Counted from the first letter of the stretch, positions 1-8,092 are shown. The stretch is 64,000 nucleotides of DNA from Catellatospora methionotrophica (GCF_011297335.1 NZ_JAAOTJ010000006.1:186001-250000), one strand, 5' to 3'. Notes: generated by a model not told the origin, from the sequence alone. Translations and numbers: made by a program.

Positions 1-293
1 AGCGCCTCGGGTTGTCGATCCTCAAGGTGCACCAGATGATCAAGGACGGCTCGCTGCTGGCCGTACGCCATGACGGCGTGCGGCAGGTGCCCGCTGAGCT
101 GGTGGCCAACGACATCGTGCTCAAGCACCTCCCCGGCGTGCTGACGTTGCTGCGCGACGCCGGGTTCAACGACGATGAGGCCGTGCGGTGGCTCTACACC
201 GCCGACGACACGCTTCCGGGCACTCCGGCGGCGGCGCTCGGCGGCGACAAGGCCCGCGAGGTGAAGCGCCGGGCCCAGGCCGTGGCCTTCTGA
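1..293 (+). CDS. Rv2175c-family DNA-binding protein, 5' truncated
   Basis: The reading frame is open from the first bases of the window, so the gene begins upstream. The visible ~96 residues hold the end of an N-terminal winged-helix segment (LSILKVHQMIKDG, then a basic VRHDGVRQVP wing) and a C-terminal helical domain with FNDDEAVRWLYTADDTLPG. The latter is typical of the small regulator named after M. tuberculosis Rv2175c, which in that species is a substrate of the kinase PknL (family knowledge). Its neighbours here, an MptA/B-type mannosyltransferase and an IdsA-type synthase, are also those expected for Rv2175c, which supports the call. The next gene starts 3 bases after the stop, so the lycopene cyclase pair may be co-transcribed with it. 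Confidence 0.75.
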   Translation, partial: RLGLSILKVHQMIKDGSLLAVRHDGVRQVPAELVANDIVLKHLPGVLTLLRDAGFNDDEAVRWLYTADDTLPGTPAAALGGDKAREVKRRAQAVAF

Positions 294-295
294 CG

Positions 296-613
296 GTGTA
301 CGCGTACCTGGCGGTGCTGCTCGGCTGCCTGGCCTGCGCGCTGTGGCTGGAACCGGTGCTGCGGGTCGGCGTGCTGCGCCAGTGGCGGCGGCTGCTGCTG
401 GTGGCCGTGCCCGTGGTGCTGGTGTTCGGCGCGTGGGACCTGCTCGCGATCGCGGCCGGGCACTGGTCCTTCGACCATGCCCAGGTGCTCGGCGTCTGGC
501 TGCCCGGTGGCATGCCGCTGGAGGAGCTGCTGTTCTTCCTGGTGGTGCCGCTGTGCGCGATCCTCGGCTTCGAGGCCGTACGCAAGGTGCTGGGCCGGGC
601 GGAGCGCCCGTGA
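296..613 (+). CDS. crtYc: lycopene cyclase domain protein, first subunit (CrtYc-like)
   Basis: A 105-residue hydrophobic protein with about three membrane spans and the motif PLEELLFF, the acidic P-x-E-E signature of the heterodimeric CrtYc/CrtYd (CarR-type) lycopene cyclases. These integral membrane enzymes close the ends of lycopene to form carotenoid rings. The GTG start at 296 is chosen because it lies 3 bases after the upstream stop and gives an N-terminus that enters a membrane helix at once. The stop overlaps the start of the second subunit by 4 bases, so equimolar translation is likely. A polyprenyl diphosphate synthase that could supply precursor lies nearby at 2808-3878. No phytoene synthase or desaturase is visible in the window. 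Confidence 0.8.
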   Translation: MYAYLAVLLGCLACALWLEPVLRVGVLRQWRRLLLVAVPVVLVFGAWDLLAIAAGHWSFDHAQVLGVWLPGGMPLEELLFFLVVPLCAILGFEAVRKVLGRAERP

Positions 614-918
614 CGTACACCACGGCCGCCGTGCTCGGCCTGGCCGGGGCGGTGGCCGTCGACCTGCTGGTGCTGCGTACCCGGGTGCTGCTGAGCCTGG
701 CCTTCTGGGCGACATACCCGATCGTGCTGGTGTTCCAGCTGCTCAGCAACGGGGTGCTGACCGGGCGCGGGGTGGTCCGCTACGCGCCCGACGCGGTGAC
801 GGGGCTGCGGATCGCGTACGCCCCGGTCGAGGATCTGGTCTTCGGTTTCGCGCTGGTGCTGTTCACGCTGTCGCTCTGGGTCTGGACCGGACGGCGGCGA
901 CGATCAGCGCGATCGTGA
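610..918 (+). CDS. crtYd: lycopene cyclase domain protein, second subunit (CrtYd-like)
   Basis: A 102-residue membrane protein beginning with GTG in a GTGA overlap with the preceding subunit. It carries the second acidic signature YAPVEDLVFGF (P-x-E-D) inside a predicted helix. Together the two small proteins provide the two half-sites that fungal and haloarchaeal cyclases hold in one chain (family knowledge). The C-terminus is short and very basic (GRRRRSARS). The last 56 bases overlap the 3' end of the opposite-strand mannosyltransferase, so the two genes converge tail to tail without a terminator between them. Whether the product makes beta- or epsilon-rings cannot be told from sequence alone. 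Confidence 0.8.
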   Translation: MTYTTAAVLGLAGAVAVDLLVLRTRVLLSLAFWATYPIVLVFQLLSNGVLTGRGVVRYAPDAVTGLRIAYAPVEDLVFGFALVLFTLSLWVWTGRRRRSARS

Positions 919-2350
919 CCGCGAACGCGCCCACCGCCTTGGTCAGCACCGGCACCCCCAGCCCGTTGGGCAGCGTCAGCAGCGCGCAGGCCACCGCTCC
1001 CACGGCCAGCCAGCGCCGCCTGCGCGGACCGGTCTCCGCGGCGGCCAGCACGGCCAGCGGCGCGAGCGCGTACCACGGATAGAACACCGGCCCGAGCAGC
1101 GCCGTGGCGATCATCACCCAGCCGCAGGCCCGCACCACCGCTCCGGTCTCGTCCCGGTGCCGCCACGCGTGCGCCAGCTCCCACACCCCGAACCCGGCCA
1201 GCGCCAGCAACCCCAGCGCCCGCCCCACGGCCACCGCCCCGTCGACCCAGCCACCCTGCCCGGCCAGCCGGAACACGTACCCCACGGCCATGCCGACCGC
1301 CGTCGGCGGAGAACTCCACTGCACCAGCTCGCCGGTGCCCCGCAGCGCGGCGACCCACCCGAGCCCCAGCCCGCTGGCGGCACTCACCCCCGCGAACGCG
1401 GCGACCCCCGCGACCGCACCCGCCCACCAGCGCCGCCCCAGCAGCACCAGCACGAACGGCACCGCCACGAGCGCCGTCACCTTGACCCCCACGGCCCCCG
1501 CCACAGCGGCCCCCGCTCCGGCCGCCGCCCACCACGCACCCGCCTGACCCGCGCGGCCCCGGGCGATCACGGCAAGGGTCAGGGCGGCGACGGCGAGGGC
1601 GGCGACGAGGGCGTCGTTGTGCAGCGCGGACAGGGCGTGGACGGCGGTGAGCGGGGTCAGCAGGGCCAGCCAGTAGGCGGCGGGCACGGCAACGCCGCAG
1701 GCGCGCGCCAGGGGCGGGAGCGTCAGCGCGAGCAGGGCGAGCGCGGCGAGGGTGAGCAGGCGCAGGCCGGCCAGCGCGCCGAGCAGGCCGCCGAGCCCGG
1801 TCACGGCCGAGGTCAGCAGCACCGCGACGGGACCGTAGGGGGTCGGCGTGTGCCACCAGATCTCCGGGACCGCCGTGGTCCAGGGACAACCGCCGTCGGC
1901 GACACCCAGCGTGTACGGGTCCAGGCCCGCTCGCCACAGCCAGCCCTGGCAGGCGTACGCGTACGCGTCCCGGCTGCCCAGCGGCGGCGCGACCAGCAGC
2001 GGCGCGGCCCACGCCGCCCCGATCGCCAGCAGCCGCCACGCCGAGCCGGTGCGGACCGACCCGCCGGTGATCATGTCTTCGGCCCGGCCCAGCCGCCACC
2101 ACGCGAGGGTCCACCCGGCCATGCCGAGCAGCCAGCACGCCAGCCCCAGCAGGAAGCTCGCCGACACCGCGCCGAACCCGCCCAGCCGCAGACCGGGGCC
2201 CGGATCGCCGCCGGGCAGCGCACCCGCGAGACATGCCGCGGCGGCCAGCAGCACGCCCGAGACACAGCCCAGGGCGACGGTCACACGGGCGGCGGCGTGG
2301 GGGAGCACCCGTTGATGATTCCACGGTCCTTGATCGCGACCACGCGACAC
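863..2350 (-). CDS. MptA/MptB-type alpha-1,6-mannosyltransferase
   Basis: A 495-residue polytopic membrane protein (roughly 12 hydrophobic segments) of the GT-C fold. The first large loop carries the acidic SRDAYAYACQGWLW region and the TPYGPVAVLL motif seen in actinobacterial polyprenol-phosphomannose-dependent mannosyltransferases. In mycobacteria MptA and MptB build the mannan core of lipomannan and lipoarabinomannan outside the membrane. Position between an Rv2175c-type gene and an IdsA-type gene matches mptA (Rv2174) in M. tuberculosis, but the MptB paralogue cannot be excluded. The GTG start at 2350 has a GGGAG ribosome site upstream. Its 3' end overlaps the converging crtYd by 56 bases. 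Confidence 0.75.
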   Translation of the reverse strand: MSRGRDQGPWNHQRVLPHAAARVTVALGCVSGVLLAAAACLAGALPGGDPGPGLRLGGFGAVSASFLLGLACWLLGMAGWTLAWWRLGRAEDMITGGSVRTGSAWRLLAIGAAWAAPLLVAPPLGSRDAYAYACQGWLWRAGLDPYTLGVADGGCPWTTAVPEIWWHTPTPYGPVAVLLTSAVTGLGGLLGALAGLRLLTLAALALLALTLPPLARACGVAVPAAYWLALLTPLTAVHALSALHNDALVAALAVAALTLAVIARGRAGQAGAWWAAAGAGAAVAGAVGVKVTALVAVPFVLVLLGRRWWAGAVAGVAAFAGVSAASGLGLGWVAALRGTGELVQWSSPPTAVGMAVGYVFRLAGQGGWVDGAVAVGRALGLLALAGFGVWELAHAWRHRDETGAVVRACGWVMIATALLGPVFYPWYALAPLAVLAAAETGPRRRRWLAVGAVACALLTLPNGLGVPVLTKAVGAFAVTIALIVAAVRSRPRATA

Positions 2351-2365
2351 CGCACACTCCCTGAT

Positions 2366-2806
2366 GTGGACAGGATCGGGACGCGGCGCGACATCGTGAT
2401 CACCGCCGTGGTGGCGGTGCTGGTCATCGCCCTCATGGCGCTGGTGGGGTACTGCGCGCGCACCGCCATGGCGCCCTCGGGCGACGGCGCACCCGTCCCG
2501 TCGGCGGCGGCCGGGACCCCGGTCTCCGGGCTGCCCACGGTGCCCCTGCGCGGCCTGCCCAAGGAGGCGGTCGCCACCGTCGCGCTGATCGACAAGAACG
2601 GGCCGTACCCCTACGACAAGGACGGCACCGTGTTCGGCAACCTGGAGGGTGTCCTGCCCAAGCAGCCGCGCGGCTACTACCGCGAGTTCACCGTGCCCAC
2701 GCCGGGCTCACGCGACCGCGGCGCGCGGCGGCTGGTCGCCGGGCGCGACGGCGACCTCTACTACACCGACGACCACTACGAGAGCTTCCGCCAGGTGCTG
2801 CGCTGA
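2366..2806 (+). CDS. membrane-anchored guanyl-specific ribonuclease (N1/T1/Sa family)
   Basis: The 146-residue product has a basic N-terminus, one membrane helix (about residues 9-29), a Pro/Ala linker, and a C-terminal ~75-residue domain that closely resembles Streptomyces RNase Sa. It shows DKNGPYPYDKDGTVFGN, then YYREFTV with catalytic base Glu107, GARRLV with Arg122, and DDHYESF with His137. The family cleaves single-stranded RNA 3' of G. Those catalytic residues are all present, so activity is expected on the outer face of the membrane, or released if the linker is cut. GTG 2366 is chosen over ATG 2315 because it does not overlap the divergent mannosyltransferase. No barstar-like inhibitor gene is adjacent. 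Confidence 0.82.
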   Translation: MDRIGTRRDIVITAVVAVLVIALMALVGYCARTAMAPSGDGAPVPSAAAGTPVSGLPTVPLRGLPKEAVATVALIDKNGPYPYDKDGTVFGNLEGVLPKQPRGYYREFTVPTPGSRDRGARRLVAGRDGDLYYTDDHYESFRQVLR

Positions 2807-2807
2807 C

Positions 2808-3878
2808 TCAGGTGGCGCGGTGCACCGAGGCGTCGGCCAGCTCACGCAGCATCTCAGCCGCCTCCGGCTCGACCGGCGCGACCTCCAGCGCGGCGAGCGC
2901 CGTCGAGGTCAGCTCGGCGATGTACGCCTCCGTGCGGGCCAGCGCACCCGACTCGGTGATGATCCGGCGCAGCTGGGCCACGCCCGCCTCGTCCAGGTCG
3001 GGGCTGCCCAGCGCGGCGGCGAGCGTGTCGCGGTCGGCGGGCGCGGCGTGCGCCAGGGCCATGACGATCAGGTAGGTGCGCTTGCCCTCGCGCAGGTCGT
3101 CCCCGGCCGGCTTGCCGGTCGCCACCGGGTCGCCGAACACGCCGAGCACGTCGTCGCGCAGCTGGAACGCCTCGCCCAGCGGCAGCCCGAACGCCGAGTA
3201 CGCCTCGCTCAGCGCGGCCGGGGCGTCGGCCAGCGCGGCCCCCAGCAGCAGCGGATGCTCGACGGTGTACTTCGCCGACTTGAACCGGGCCACCTGCGAC
3301 GCCCGCGCCACCGAGGTGTCGGCCGAGGCCTGGGTGAGCACGTCGAGATACTGCCCGATCATGACCTCGGTGCGCATCAGGTCGAAGACCGGCCGCGCCC
3401 GCGCCACGGTCGCCGGGTCGAGCCCGCTCGCGTGCAGCATCTCGTCGGACCAGACCAGGCACAGGTCGCCGAGCAGGATCGCCGCCGCCGCGCCGAACCC
3501 GGCCCCGCCGCCCTGCCAGCCCGCCCGGTCGTGAATCATCGCGAACCGCCGGTGCACCGCGGGCTCGCCGCGGCGGGTGTCGGAGGCGTCCATCAGGTCG
3601 TCGTGCATCAGCGCGCTGGCCTGCACCAGCTCCAGCGCGGCCAGAGTCGACACCACGTCGTCACGGTCCTCGCCGCCCGCGCCGCGATAACCCCAGTAGG
3701 CGAAGGCCGGGCGCAGGCGCTTGCCGCCGCCCAGCACGAACGATTCCACGGCGTCGGCCAGCGGGCCCAGGCCGTGGTCGATGCCCGCCATGTGCGTCCG
3801 GCGGTCGGCCAGGAAGACCGCGAGGGCCTTCTCGACCCGCGGACGCAGCGCGGCCCGGTCCACCGGGTGAATGGTCAT
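2808..3878 (-). CDS. idsA: polyprenyl (geranylgeranyl-type) diphosphate synthase
   Basis: A 356-residue all-helical prenyltransferase with both aspartate-rich motifs: the first within SALMHDDLMDASD and the second as LRDDVLGVFGD. GGGKRLRP lies near residue 55 and the KRTYLI segment follows the second motif. It condenses isopentenyl diphosphate onto allylic diphosphates to make C15-C20 prenyl diphosphates, which would feed carotenoids, menaquinone or lipid carriers. Chain length cannot be fixed by eye. It matches idsA2 (Rv2173) by position. The ATG start lies 7 bases after a TAAGTT -10 element, so the mRNA is probably leaderless. It converges on the RNase gene with one base between stops. Confidence 0.88.
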   Translation of the reverse strand: MTIHPVDRAALRPRVEKALAVFLADRRTHMAGIDHGLGPLADAVESFVLGGGKRLRPAFAYWGYRGAGGEDRDDVVSTLAALELVQASALMHDDLMDASDTRRGEPAVHRRFAMIHDRAGWQGGGAGFGAAAAILLGDLCLVWSDEMLHASGLDPATVARARPVFDLMRTEVMIGQYLDVLTQASADTSVARASQVARFKSAKYTVEHPLLLGAALADAPAALSEAYSAFGLPLGEAFQLRDDVLGVFGDPVATGKPAGDDLREGKRTYLIVMALAHAAPADRDTLAAALGSPDLDEAGVAQLRRIITESGALARTEAYIAELTSTALAALEVAPVEPEAAEMLRELADASVHRAT

Positions 3879-3884
3879 AGGACG

Positions 3885-3890
3885 AACTTA
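3885..3890 (-). promoter_or_regulatory. -10 element TAAGTT of idsA (leaderless)
   Basis: Read on the minus strand, TAAGTT is followed by 6 bases and then the idsA ATG. This TANNNT-to-start spacing is the usual layout of leaderless actinobacterial transcripts. The element includes the stop codon of the upstream minus-strand XRE gene, so the promoter sits in the tail of that gene. Confidence 0.55.
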
Positions 3891-5276
3891 GTTCACTCCC
3901 GGCCGTGTGGATGACCCCGGTAGGTATGACGTGAGCTGTGTGATCAGCTCACTCAAGTCACGTACCGCGCGGATCTGCGGCCGGGCCGCCAGTCGCACCG
4001 ACAGCTCACGGGTCTGCTCGGCCGCCCGCACCGACCCGGCCCGCACCGCCTCGACCGCCGCGTCCGCGCCGACCACGCAGGCCTGCTCCACCTCGCCGAC
4101 GCCGAGCAGGGCACGGGCCAGCCAGCCCGCATAGACCGCCCGGGTACGCGGCTGACCGCGCCTTCGCCGGCGCAGTCCCGGCTGCTCCAGCAGCCGCAGG
4201 GCGCGCACCGGCCGGTCCAGCGCGACCAGGCACCGCCCCGCCATCGCGGCCAGCTCGGCCGGGTCCAGCCAGTACAGCCAGTCCGGTTCGTGCTCCGGGC
4301 GCACCCGGTCGCCGAGCCGCCGGGCGACCAGCAGGCCGTCCTGCGCGGCACGGCCGTCCCCGGCCCGCGCCGCCGCCAGCGCCGCCCGGTGCGCGAGCAG
4401 CGCCCGCAGGCCCGCGCTGCCGTCCCGGCGGGCACCCGCCGCGGCGATCCGGGCGAGCCGCCACGCCGCCCCCGGATCCACCTCGCAGAGCAGGTGGCTG
4501 GCCCCGCCCAGCACATGCGCGCCCAGCGCCGGATCACCCGCCTCCATCGACAGCACCAGCCCCGCCCGGTACGCCCGCAGCGCCCCCGCCCGGTCCCCGG
4601 CGTCGGCGGCCGTCCACCCGGCGAGCTGCGCCAGCTCCGTCACGGGCCGTAACAGCCGCCGCCGGTCCGCGCCACGTGCACGGCGCAGCCGGTCGGCCCC
4701 CTGCTGCCAGCACCGGTGCGCGACGGGAGCCAGGTCGGTCCCGCCGACGAGGTCGTCCATCCACCGCAGCTCGGCGACGTGCCGGTCGAGCTGCGCGGCC
4801 TCCCCGTCGCCCGGTTGCGCGAAGAACCGCCCGTATCCGTGCTCCGATCCGTCCAGGAGCGCTGATCCGGCGGGGTGGCCTGGCCCGGCGGCGTGGCCGG
4901 GTTCCGCGAGCCGCGTCACGAACCCCAGGCCTGCCGGGCCCCGAGACTCGCCCGGGGCGGGATCGCTGTTCGCGACATGGCGCAGCCACTGCTCGGCGAG
5001 CTGGAGCAGCCGGGTCAGGCCGTCGGCGGGAGCCGGGCTGTCGACCGGACGCGCGGCGGCGGCCAGCCACGCGGGCGGCAGGTCGAGCACGAGCGCCAGC
5101 CAGGCCAGCCACTGCGCGCCGGGCAGCCGGTCACCGCGCTCCCAGCGGCTCACCTCGTGCCTGGTCACCGTGGTGACCCCGGCCGCCGCGCAGAGCAGCG
5201 CGGCGAGCCTGGTCTGGCTGTACCCCCGTCGTCGTCGGGTATCAGCGATCAGTCTGCCCAGCGTTGGACGGGACAC
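3888..5276 (-). CDS. XRE-family helix-turn-helix regulator with long helical C-terminus
   Basis: A 462-residue protein. Residues ~1-70 form a lambda-repressor-type HTH (LGRLIADTRRRRGYSQTRLAALL, then VTRHEVSRWERGDRLP). The remaining ~390 residues are Ala/Arg/Leu-rich and helical with a TPR-like look (repeated A-W-R-L-A / A-L-R-A-Y-R-A-G-L segments), as in the large family of actinobacterial HTH-TPR regulators that often sense peptides or small ligands. No ligand or target can be named. The gene is followed directly by idsA on the same strand, whose -10 box overlaps its stop codon. A 65-bp palindrome lies 117 bases upstream of its start, between it and the HEAT-repeat gene. Confidence 0.75.
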   Translation of the reverse strand: MSRPTLGRLIADTRRRRGYSQTRLAALLCAAAGVTTVTRHEVSRWERGDRLPGAQWLAWLALVLDLPPAWLAAAARPVDSPAPADGLTRLLQLAEQWLRHVANSDPAPGESRGPAGLGFVTRLAEPGHAAGPGHPAGSALLDGSEHGYGRFFAQPGDGEAAQLDRHVAELRWMDDLVGGTDLAPVAHRCWQQGADRLRRARGADRRRLLRPVTELAQLAGWTAADAGDRAGALRAYRAGLVLSMEAGDPALGAHVLGGASHLLCEVDPGAAWRLARIAAAGARRDGSAGLRALLAHRAALAAARAGDGRAAQDGLLVARRLGDRVRPEHEPDWLYWLDPAELAAMAGRCLVALDRPVRALRLLEQPGLRRRRRGQPRTRAVYAGWLARALLGVGEVEQACVVGADAAVEAVRAGSVRAAEQTRELSVRLAARPQIRAVRDLSELITQLTSYLPGSSTRPGVN

Positions 5277-5393
5277 GGCGGCCTCCAGGCTCGTCCCACG
5301 GCGTTACCGGACACAGCCGACCCCCGGCGCAGGCCCCCATGCGCCGACCCGATTTCTACCGTCCGCGTACGACACCGCCGCCGCACCACTTCC

Positions 5394-5458
5394 ATGATCG
5401 TCGTCTCCGGTCAGAAAGTGCGGTCCGGCCTCACTTTCCGACCCGAAACGACGATCAT
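5394..5458. repeat. 65-bp imperfect palindrome, family 1 copy A
   Basis: The element starts ATGATCGTCG and ends CGACGATCAT. The arms pair over about 27 bases with three mismatches around a CGGTCCGGCCT centre. The right edge contains the TGA stop codon of the minus-strand HEAT-repeat gene. The same 65-bp layout recurs at 10284, 14421, 16055, 38391 and 55679. Confidence 0.85.
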
Positions 5459-6729
5459 CGCGAGGCGAGCCGGGTCGCCGCGAGCCGCCGGACCTCCGGG
5501 GACTCGATCGGATCGTGGGCGAGGCCGCCCAGCACCCTCCTGGTGACGTGGTCGAGCTGGACATGGGCCACGGCGAACTCGCGCACCCCGCTCTCGCTGT
5601 CGAGCAGGCCCTGCCCCAGCGGAACCTCCGCGGCCAACGGGTCGACCGCCAGCAGCGCCCGCAGGCAGGCCGCCCGCTCGTACGAGTGCGGAGTCCACCG
5701 CCACATCGCCCGCAACCGCGGCACGGCATCGGCCGCCACGGCACCGAACCGGGCGAAGCCGTCCGCCAGACCGTCGAACCCGCACCAATCCTCGGACTCC
5801 CACTGCCTGTCCCAGGCCTCGACCAGCCGCGGGATGTCCTGCTCGGTCCCGTACGCGGCCAGCAGCGCCACCCCGAACCGGTGCATCCGCCCGTCCTGCG
5901 CCCACCCCCGGGCGTGGCCGACAGCGGCCGAGCCCAGCCGGGAGACCGCGCGATACAGCGACGGCGTCCCGTAGAGGTCCTCGGCGAGATCCAGCAGCCG
6001 CGGCTCCGGCGCGGAGCGGATCAGCTCCCGCAGCGCGGCCGCCCGCTCCCCGCGCGACGCCAGCGGGTCGCCCAACACCGCGACCAGCGCATCGCTGGAC
6101 CGTGGGACGGGCGTCGGCGGGCGCGCCGGGCGTTCGGCGGTGAGCCGGGTCAGGTCCGCGATCCGGGGATGCCGCCGCGCCCAGGTGGCCCACGGGTCCC
6201 GGAACCCGAGCAGATCGTCCTCGTCCTGCGGGGTCAGCCGGGAGAGCAACACGGTGTCGAGGTCGTCCCAGCTCTGCCGGGGCCACCGATCGGTGATCTC
6301 GTCGAGCACCGCCGTCCAGTGTTCCGCCTCGGCGACGGCCCGCCGCAGCGCGTCCACCGCCCGGCGGTCGCCGGTGTGGCCGAGCGTCTCCAGCACACCG
6401 AGCGTGACGTGGAAGGTCCCCTCGTCGTAAGAGGCTCCGTCGTGAAGGTCGAGGTCGCGGTCGGCGGTCCAGAAGAGATCGATTATCGGGGCGAGGTCCA
6501 GGTCGAGGTCGCGGATCAGGCGGGCGAGATAATCGCCGCAGTCGTCGACCTGGCGGTCCCAGCGGTGGTCGCGCGCGATGCAGCCGTACACGGCCTCGGC
6601 CACGCCGGGGTCCCGCCGATCGCGGCGTGCCCGGAGCACCCCGCGCCCGTGCCCGCGTTGCAGGGCTCCCAGCAGGGTCCGGGGATGGTCGTAGTACCAG
6701 TGGTGCCCGTCGTCATCCGGTTCGGTCAT
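5455..6729 (-). CDS. HEAT-repeat-like protein of unknown role
   Basis: A 424-residue acidic protein rich in Trp, Asp and Arg. Repeated ~30-residue helical pairs (GDPLASRGERAAALRELIRS, AVGHARGWAQDGRMHRFGVALLAAY segments, DSESGVREFAVAHVQLDHV, SPEVRRLAATRLA) indicate HEAT or HEAT-like repeats along most of its length, so a protein-binding scaffold is the best guess. There is no signal peptide or membrane segment. No catalytic motif is visible. The gene is flanked by regulators (XRE downstream, GntR divergent) in an accessory stretch inserted into an otherwise conserved neighbourhood. Its stop codon lies inside the edge of a 65-bp palindrome, so the last codon and the stop may have been shaped by that element. 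Confidence 0.55.
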   Translation of the reverse strand: MTEPDDDGHHWYYDHPRTLLGALQRGHGRGVLRARRDRRDPGVAEAVYGCIARDHRWDRQVDDCGDYLARLIRDLDLDLAPIIDLFWTADRDLDLHDGASYDEGTFHVTLGVLETLGHTGDRRAVDALRRAVAEAEHWTAVLDEITDRWPRQSWDDLDTVLLSRLTPQDEDDLLGFRDPWATWARRHPRIADLTRLTAERPARPPTPVPRSSDALVAVLGDPLASRGERAAALRELIRSAPEPRLLDLAEDLYGTPSLYRAVSRLGSAAVGHARGWAQDGRMHRFGVALLAAYGTEQDIPRLVEAWDRQWESEDWCGFDGLADGFARFGAVAADAVPRLRAMWRWTPHSYERAACLRALLAVDPLAAEVPLGQGLLDSESGVREFAVAHVQLDHVTRRVLGGLAHDPIESPEVRRLAATRLASR

Positions 6730-6857
6730 CGCGGATCAGGATGGCTGCCCGTGACCTGTGGGCCAACCGGAATACGAAGTGATCATCCGGTGCTCCGCCG
6801 GCATGACGGCCGTGCTTGGGGGAGATCACGACCCATGGTGGTGTCGTAGAGTGCGAC

Positions 6858-6868
6858 TGTTCCGAACA
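6858..6868. promoter_or_regulatory. GntR operator TGTTCCGAACA upstream of its own gene
   Basis: An 11-base odd palindrome 18 bases before the GntR ATG and just downstream of a TAGAGT -10 candidate (6847-6852), so bound repressor would cover the transcription start. The same sequence recurs twice, in mirrored orientation, right after the gene. This strongly suggests autoregulation. Confidence 0.75.
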
Positions 6869-6885
6869 ACGGAGGGTGGTCTGCG

Positions 6886-7629
6886 ATGGCGGGCGAGCAG
6901 CCAGCGTACCGGCGGGTCGCGGATCAGCTGCGCCGACTCATCCTCAGCGGTGAGTTGGCGGAGGGAACGCGATTGCCCTCCCTGCGGGAGATCGCCACGC
7001 AGTACGGAGTCGCCGTGAGTATCGCGACACGTGCGCTGGACGTGCTGCGAGCTGACGGACTGGTGATGGCGCGGCCCGGTGCGGGTACCTATGTGCGCCG
7101 TTTCGAGCGCATCGTGCGTAGCTCGCCCGGCCGGCTGGCTCGGGATCACTGGGGTGGAGGCGCGGCAATTCAGGACCATGACACGGGCCCGCGAGTGCGG
7201 GCCGTCGACATCGTCATCGGCGATGCGCCAGCTTCCGCTTTCGTAGCGGAGGCGCTGGGCATCGAGCCGGGGACGCCCGTGCTCACCAGGTCCCGACGGT
7301 TCGTGGTGGAGGGTAGGGCGGTGCAGTTGTCCACCTCTTACCTGCCAAGGGAGCTGACCCGCGGAACACGTATCGAGCACACCGACGCCGGTGAGGGTGG
7401 TACGTATGCCCGGCTAGCCGAGCAGGGACTCGCGCTCACCCACTTCACTGAACGGATCGTGGGACGCAGCCCACTGCCTGAGGAGGCTTCGGCGCTCGAT
7501 CTGCTCGCCGACGGAGCGCGCATCCTGGAGATCACGCGCCTGGCGTATGCGGAGGACCGCTGTGTCGAGGTGAACCGTATGGTCCTCGATTCCGACGCCT
7601 ACGAGCTGACCTACTCGTTCCCCTCCTGA
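6886..7629 (+). CDS. GntR-family regulator with UTRA ligand domain
   Basis: A 247-residue protein of the HutC/FarR type. Residues ~1-70 form the winged helix (YRRVADQLRRLILSGELAEG, LPSLREIATQYGVAVSIATRALDVLRADGLV, RPGAGTYVRR). Residues ~90-245 form a UTRA domain (PASAFVAEALGIEPGTPVLTRSRRF, STSYLPREL, ILEITRLAYAEDR). Such proteins usually leave their operator when a small ligand binds the UTRA domain. Three TGTTCCGAACA-type sites flank the gene, one before it and two after it, so it probably represses itself and the small gene at 7710. Base composition is visibly less GC-rich than the housekeeping genes, which fits acquisition by transfer. Confidence 0.87.
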   Translation: MAGEQPAYRRVADQLRRLILSGELAEGTRLPSLREIATQYGVAVSIATRALDVLRADGLVMARPGAGTYVRRFERIVRSSPGRLARDHWGGGAAIQDHDTGPRVRAVDIVIGDAPASAFVAEALGIEPGTPVLTRSRRFVVEGRAVQLSTSYLPRELTRGTRIEHTDAGEGGTYARLAEQGLALTHFTERIVGRSPLPEEASALDLLADGARILEITRLAYAEDRCVEVNRMVLDSDAYELTYSFPS

Positions 7630-7668
7630 CAACTGTTCCGAACAGATGTTGATTGTTCGGAACAGTTG
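7630..7668. promoter_or_regulatory. paired GntR operators forming a 15-bp inverted repeat
   Basis: Two operator sites (7634-7644 and 7654-7664) are arranged as a perfect 15-bp inverted repeat around a 9-base centre. Their centres are 20 bp apart, two helical turns. They begin one base after the GntR stop and lie 42 bases or more before the small gene at 7710. Cooperative repression of that gene is the simplest reading. Confidence 0.75.
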
Positions 7669-7709
7669 TGATTGACTCGTGTCACGCTCCACAAGGGAGG
7701 ACGTGTGGC

Positions 7710-7910
7710 ATGGGAACTCCCCTCGATGCGCGAACGCTCGGCGCTTACGCCAATGCACAGGCGGCGTACGCCCGCCATTTGTTGGGTCTGCACCTACGTG
7801 ACGGCACCGGCTGTTGCCGGAGCTGTGGCCGGACTCATCCATGCGCTGACCGGACACGTGCGGCGCAACTGATCGCACATTTCGCGGACTGGCCTATTGA
7901 CAGTCAATGA
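7710..7910 (+). CDS. small Cys-rich protein controlled by the GntR operators
   Basis: A 66-residue protein starting at ATG 7710 behind a GGGAGG ribosome site. An N-terminal helix (ARTLGAYANAQAAYARHLLGLHL) is followed by CCRSCGRTHPCADRTRAAQL, whose Cys/His spacing suggests a small zinc-binding knuckle. I recognise no function. Its position directly after the paired operators makes it the likely regulated target of the GntR protein. The 94-residue protein at 8166 has a related C-x2-C...C pattern, so the two may share an origin. Coding composition and the ribosome site support a real gene. Confidence 0.6.
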   Translation: MGTPLDARTLGAYANAQAAYARHLLGLHLRDGTGCCRSCGRTHPCADRTRAAQLIAHFADWPIDSQ

Positions 7911-8092
7911 GCTGGCGCGACAGTGCACATTCGGGCTTGAGGACTAGCGTTCGCCCTGATGGCAGGCCTGTAAGGACCAAAGGCCTCCAGGCCCCTACAC
8001 ATTTTTCTGCTGGCCCCTCCCAAGAGGGCTTCGGCCCGGTGTGATGAACGAGCTCGCGCTGGTGGACGGCACTCCCAACACCGTGTGAGCCG

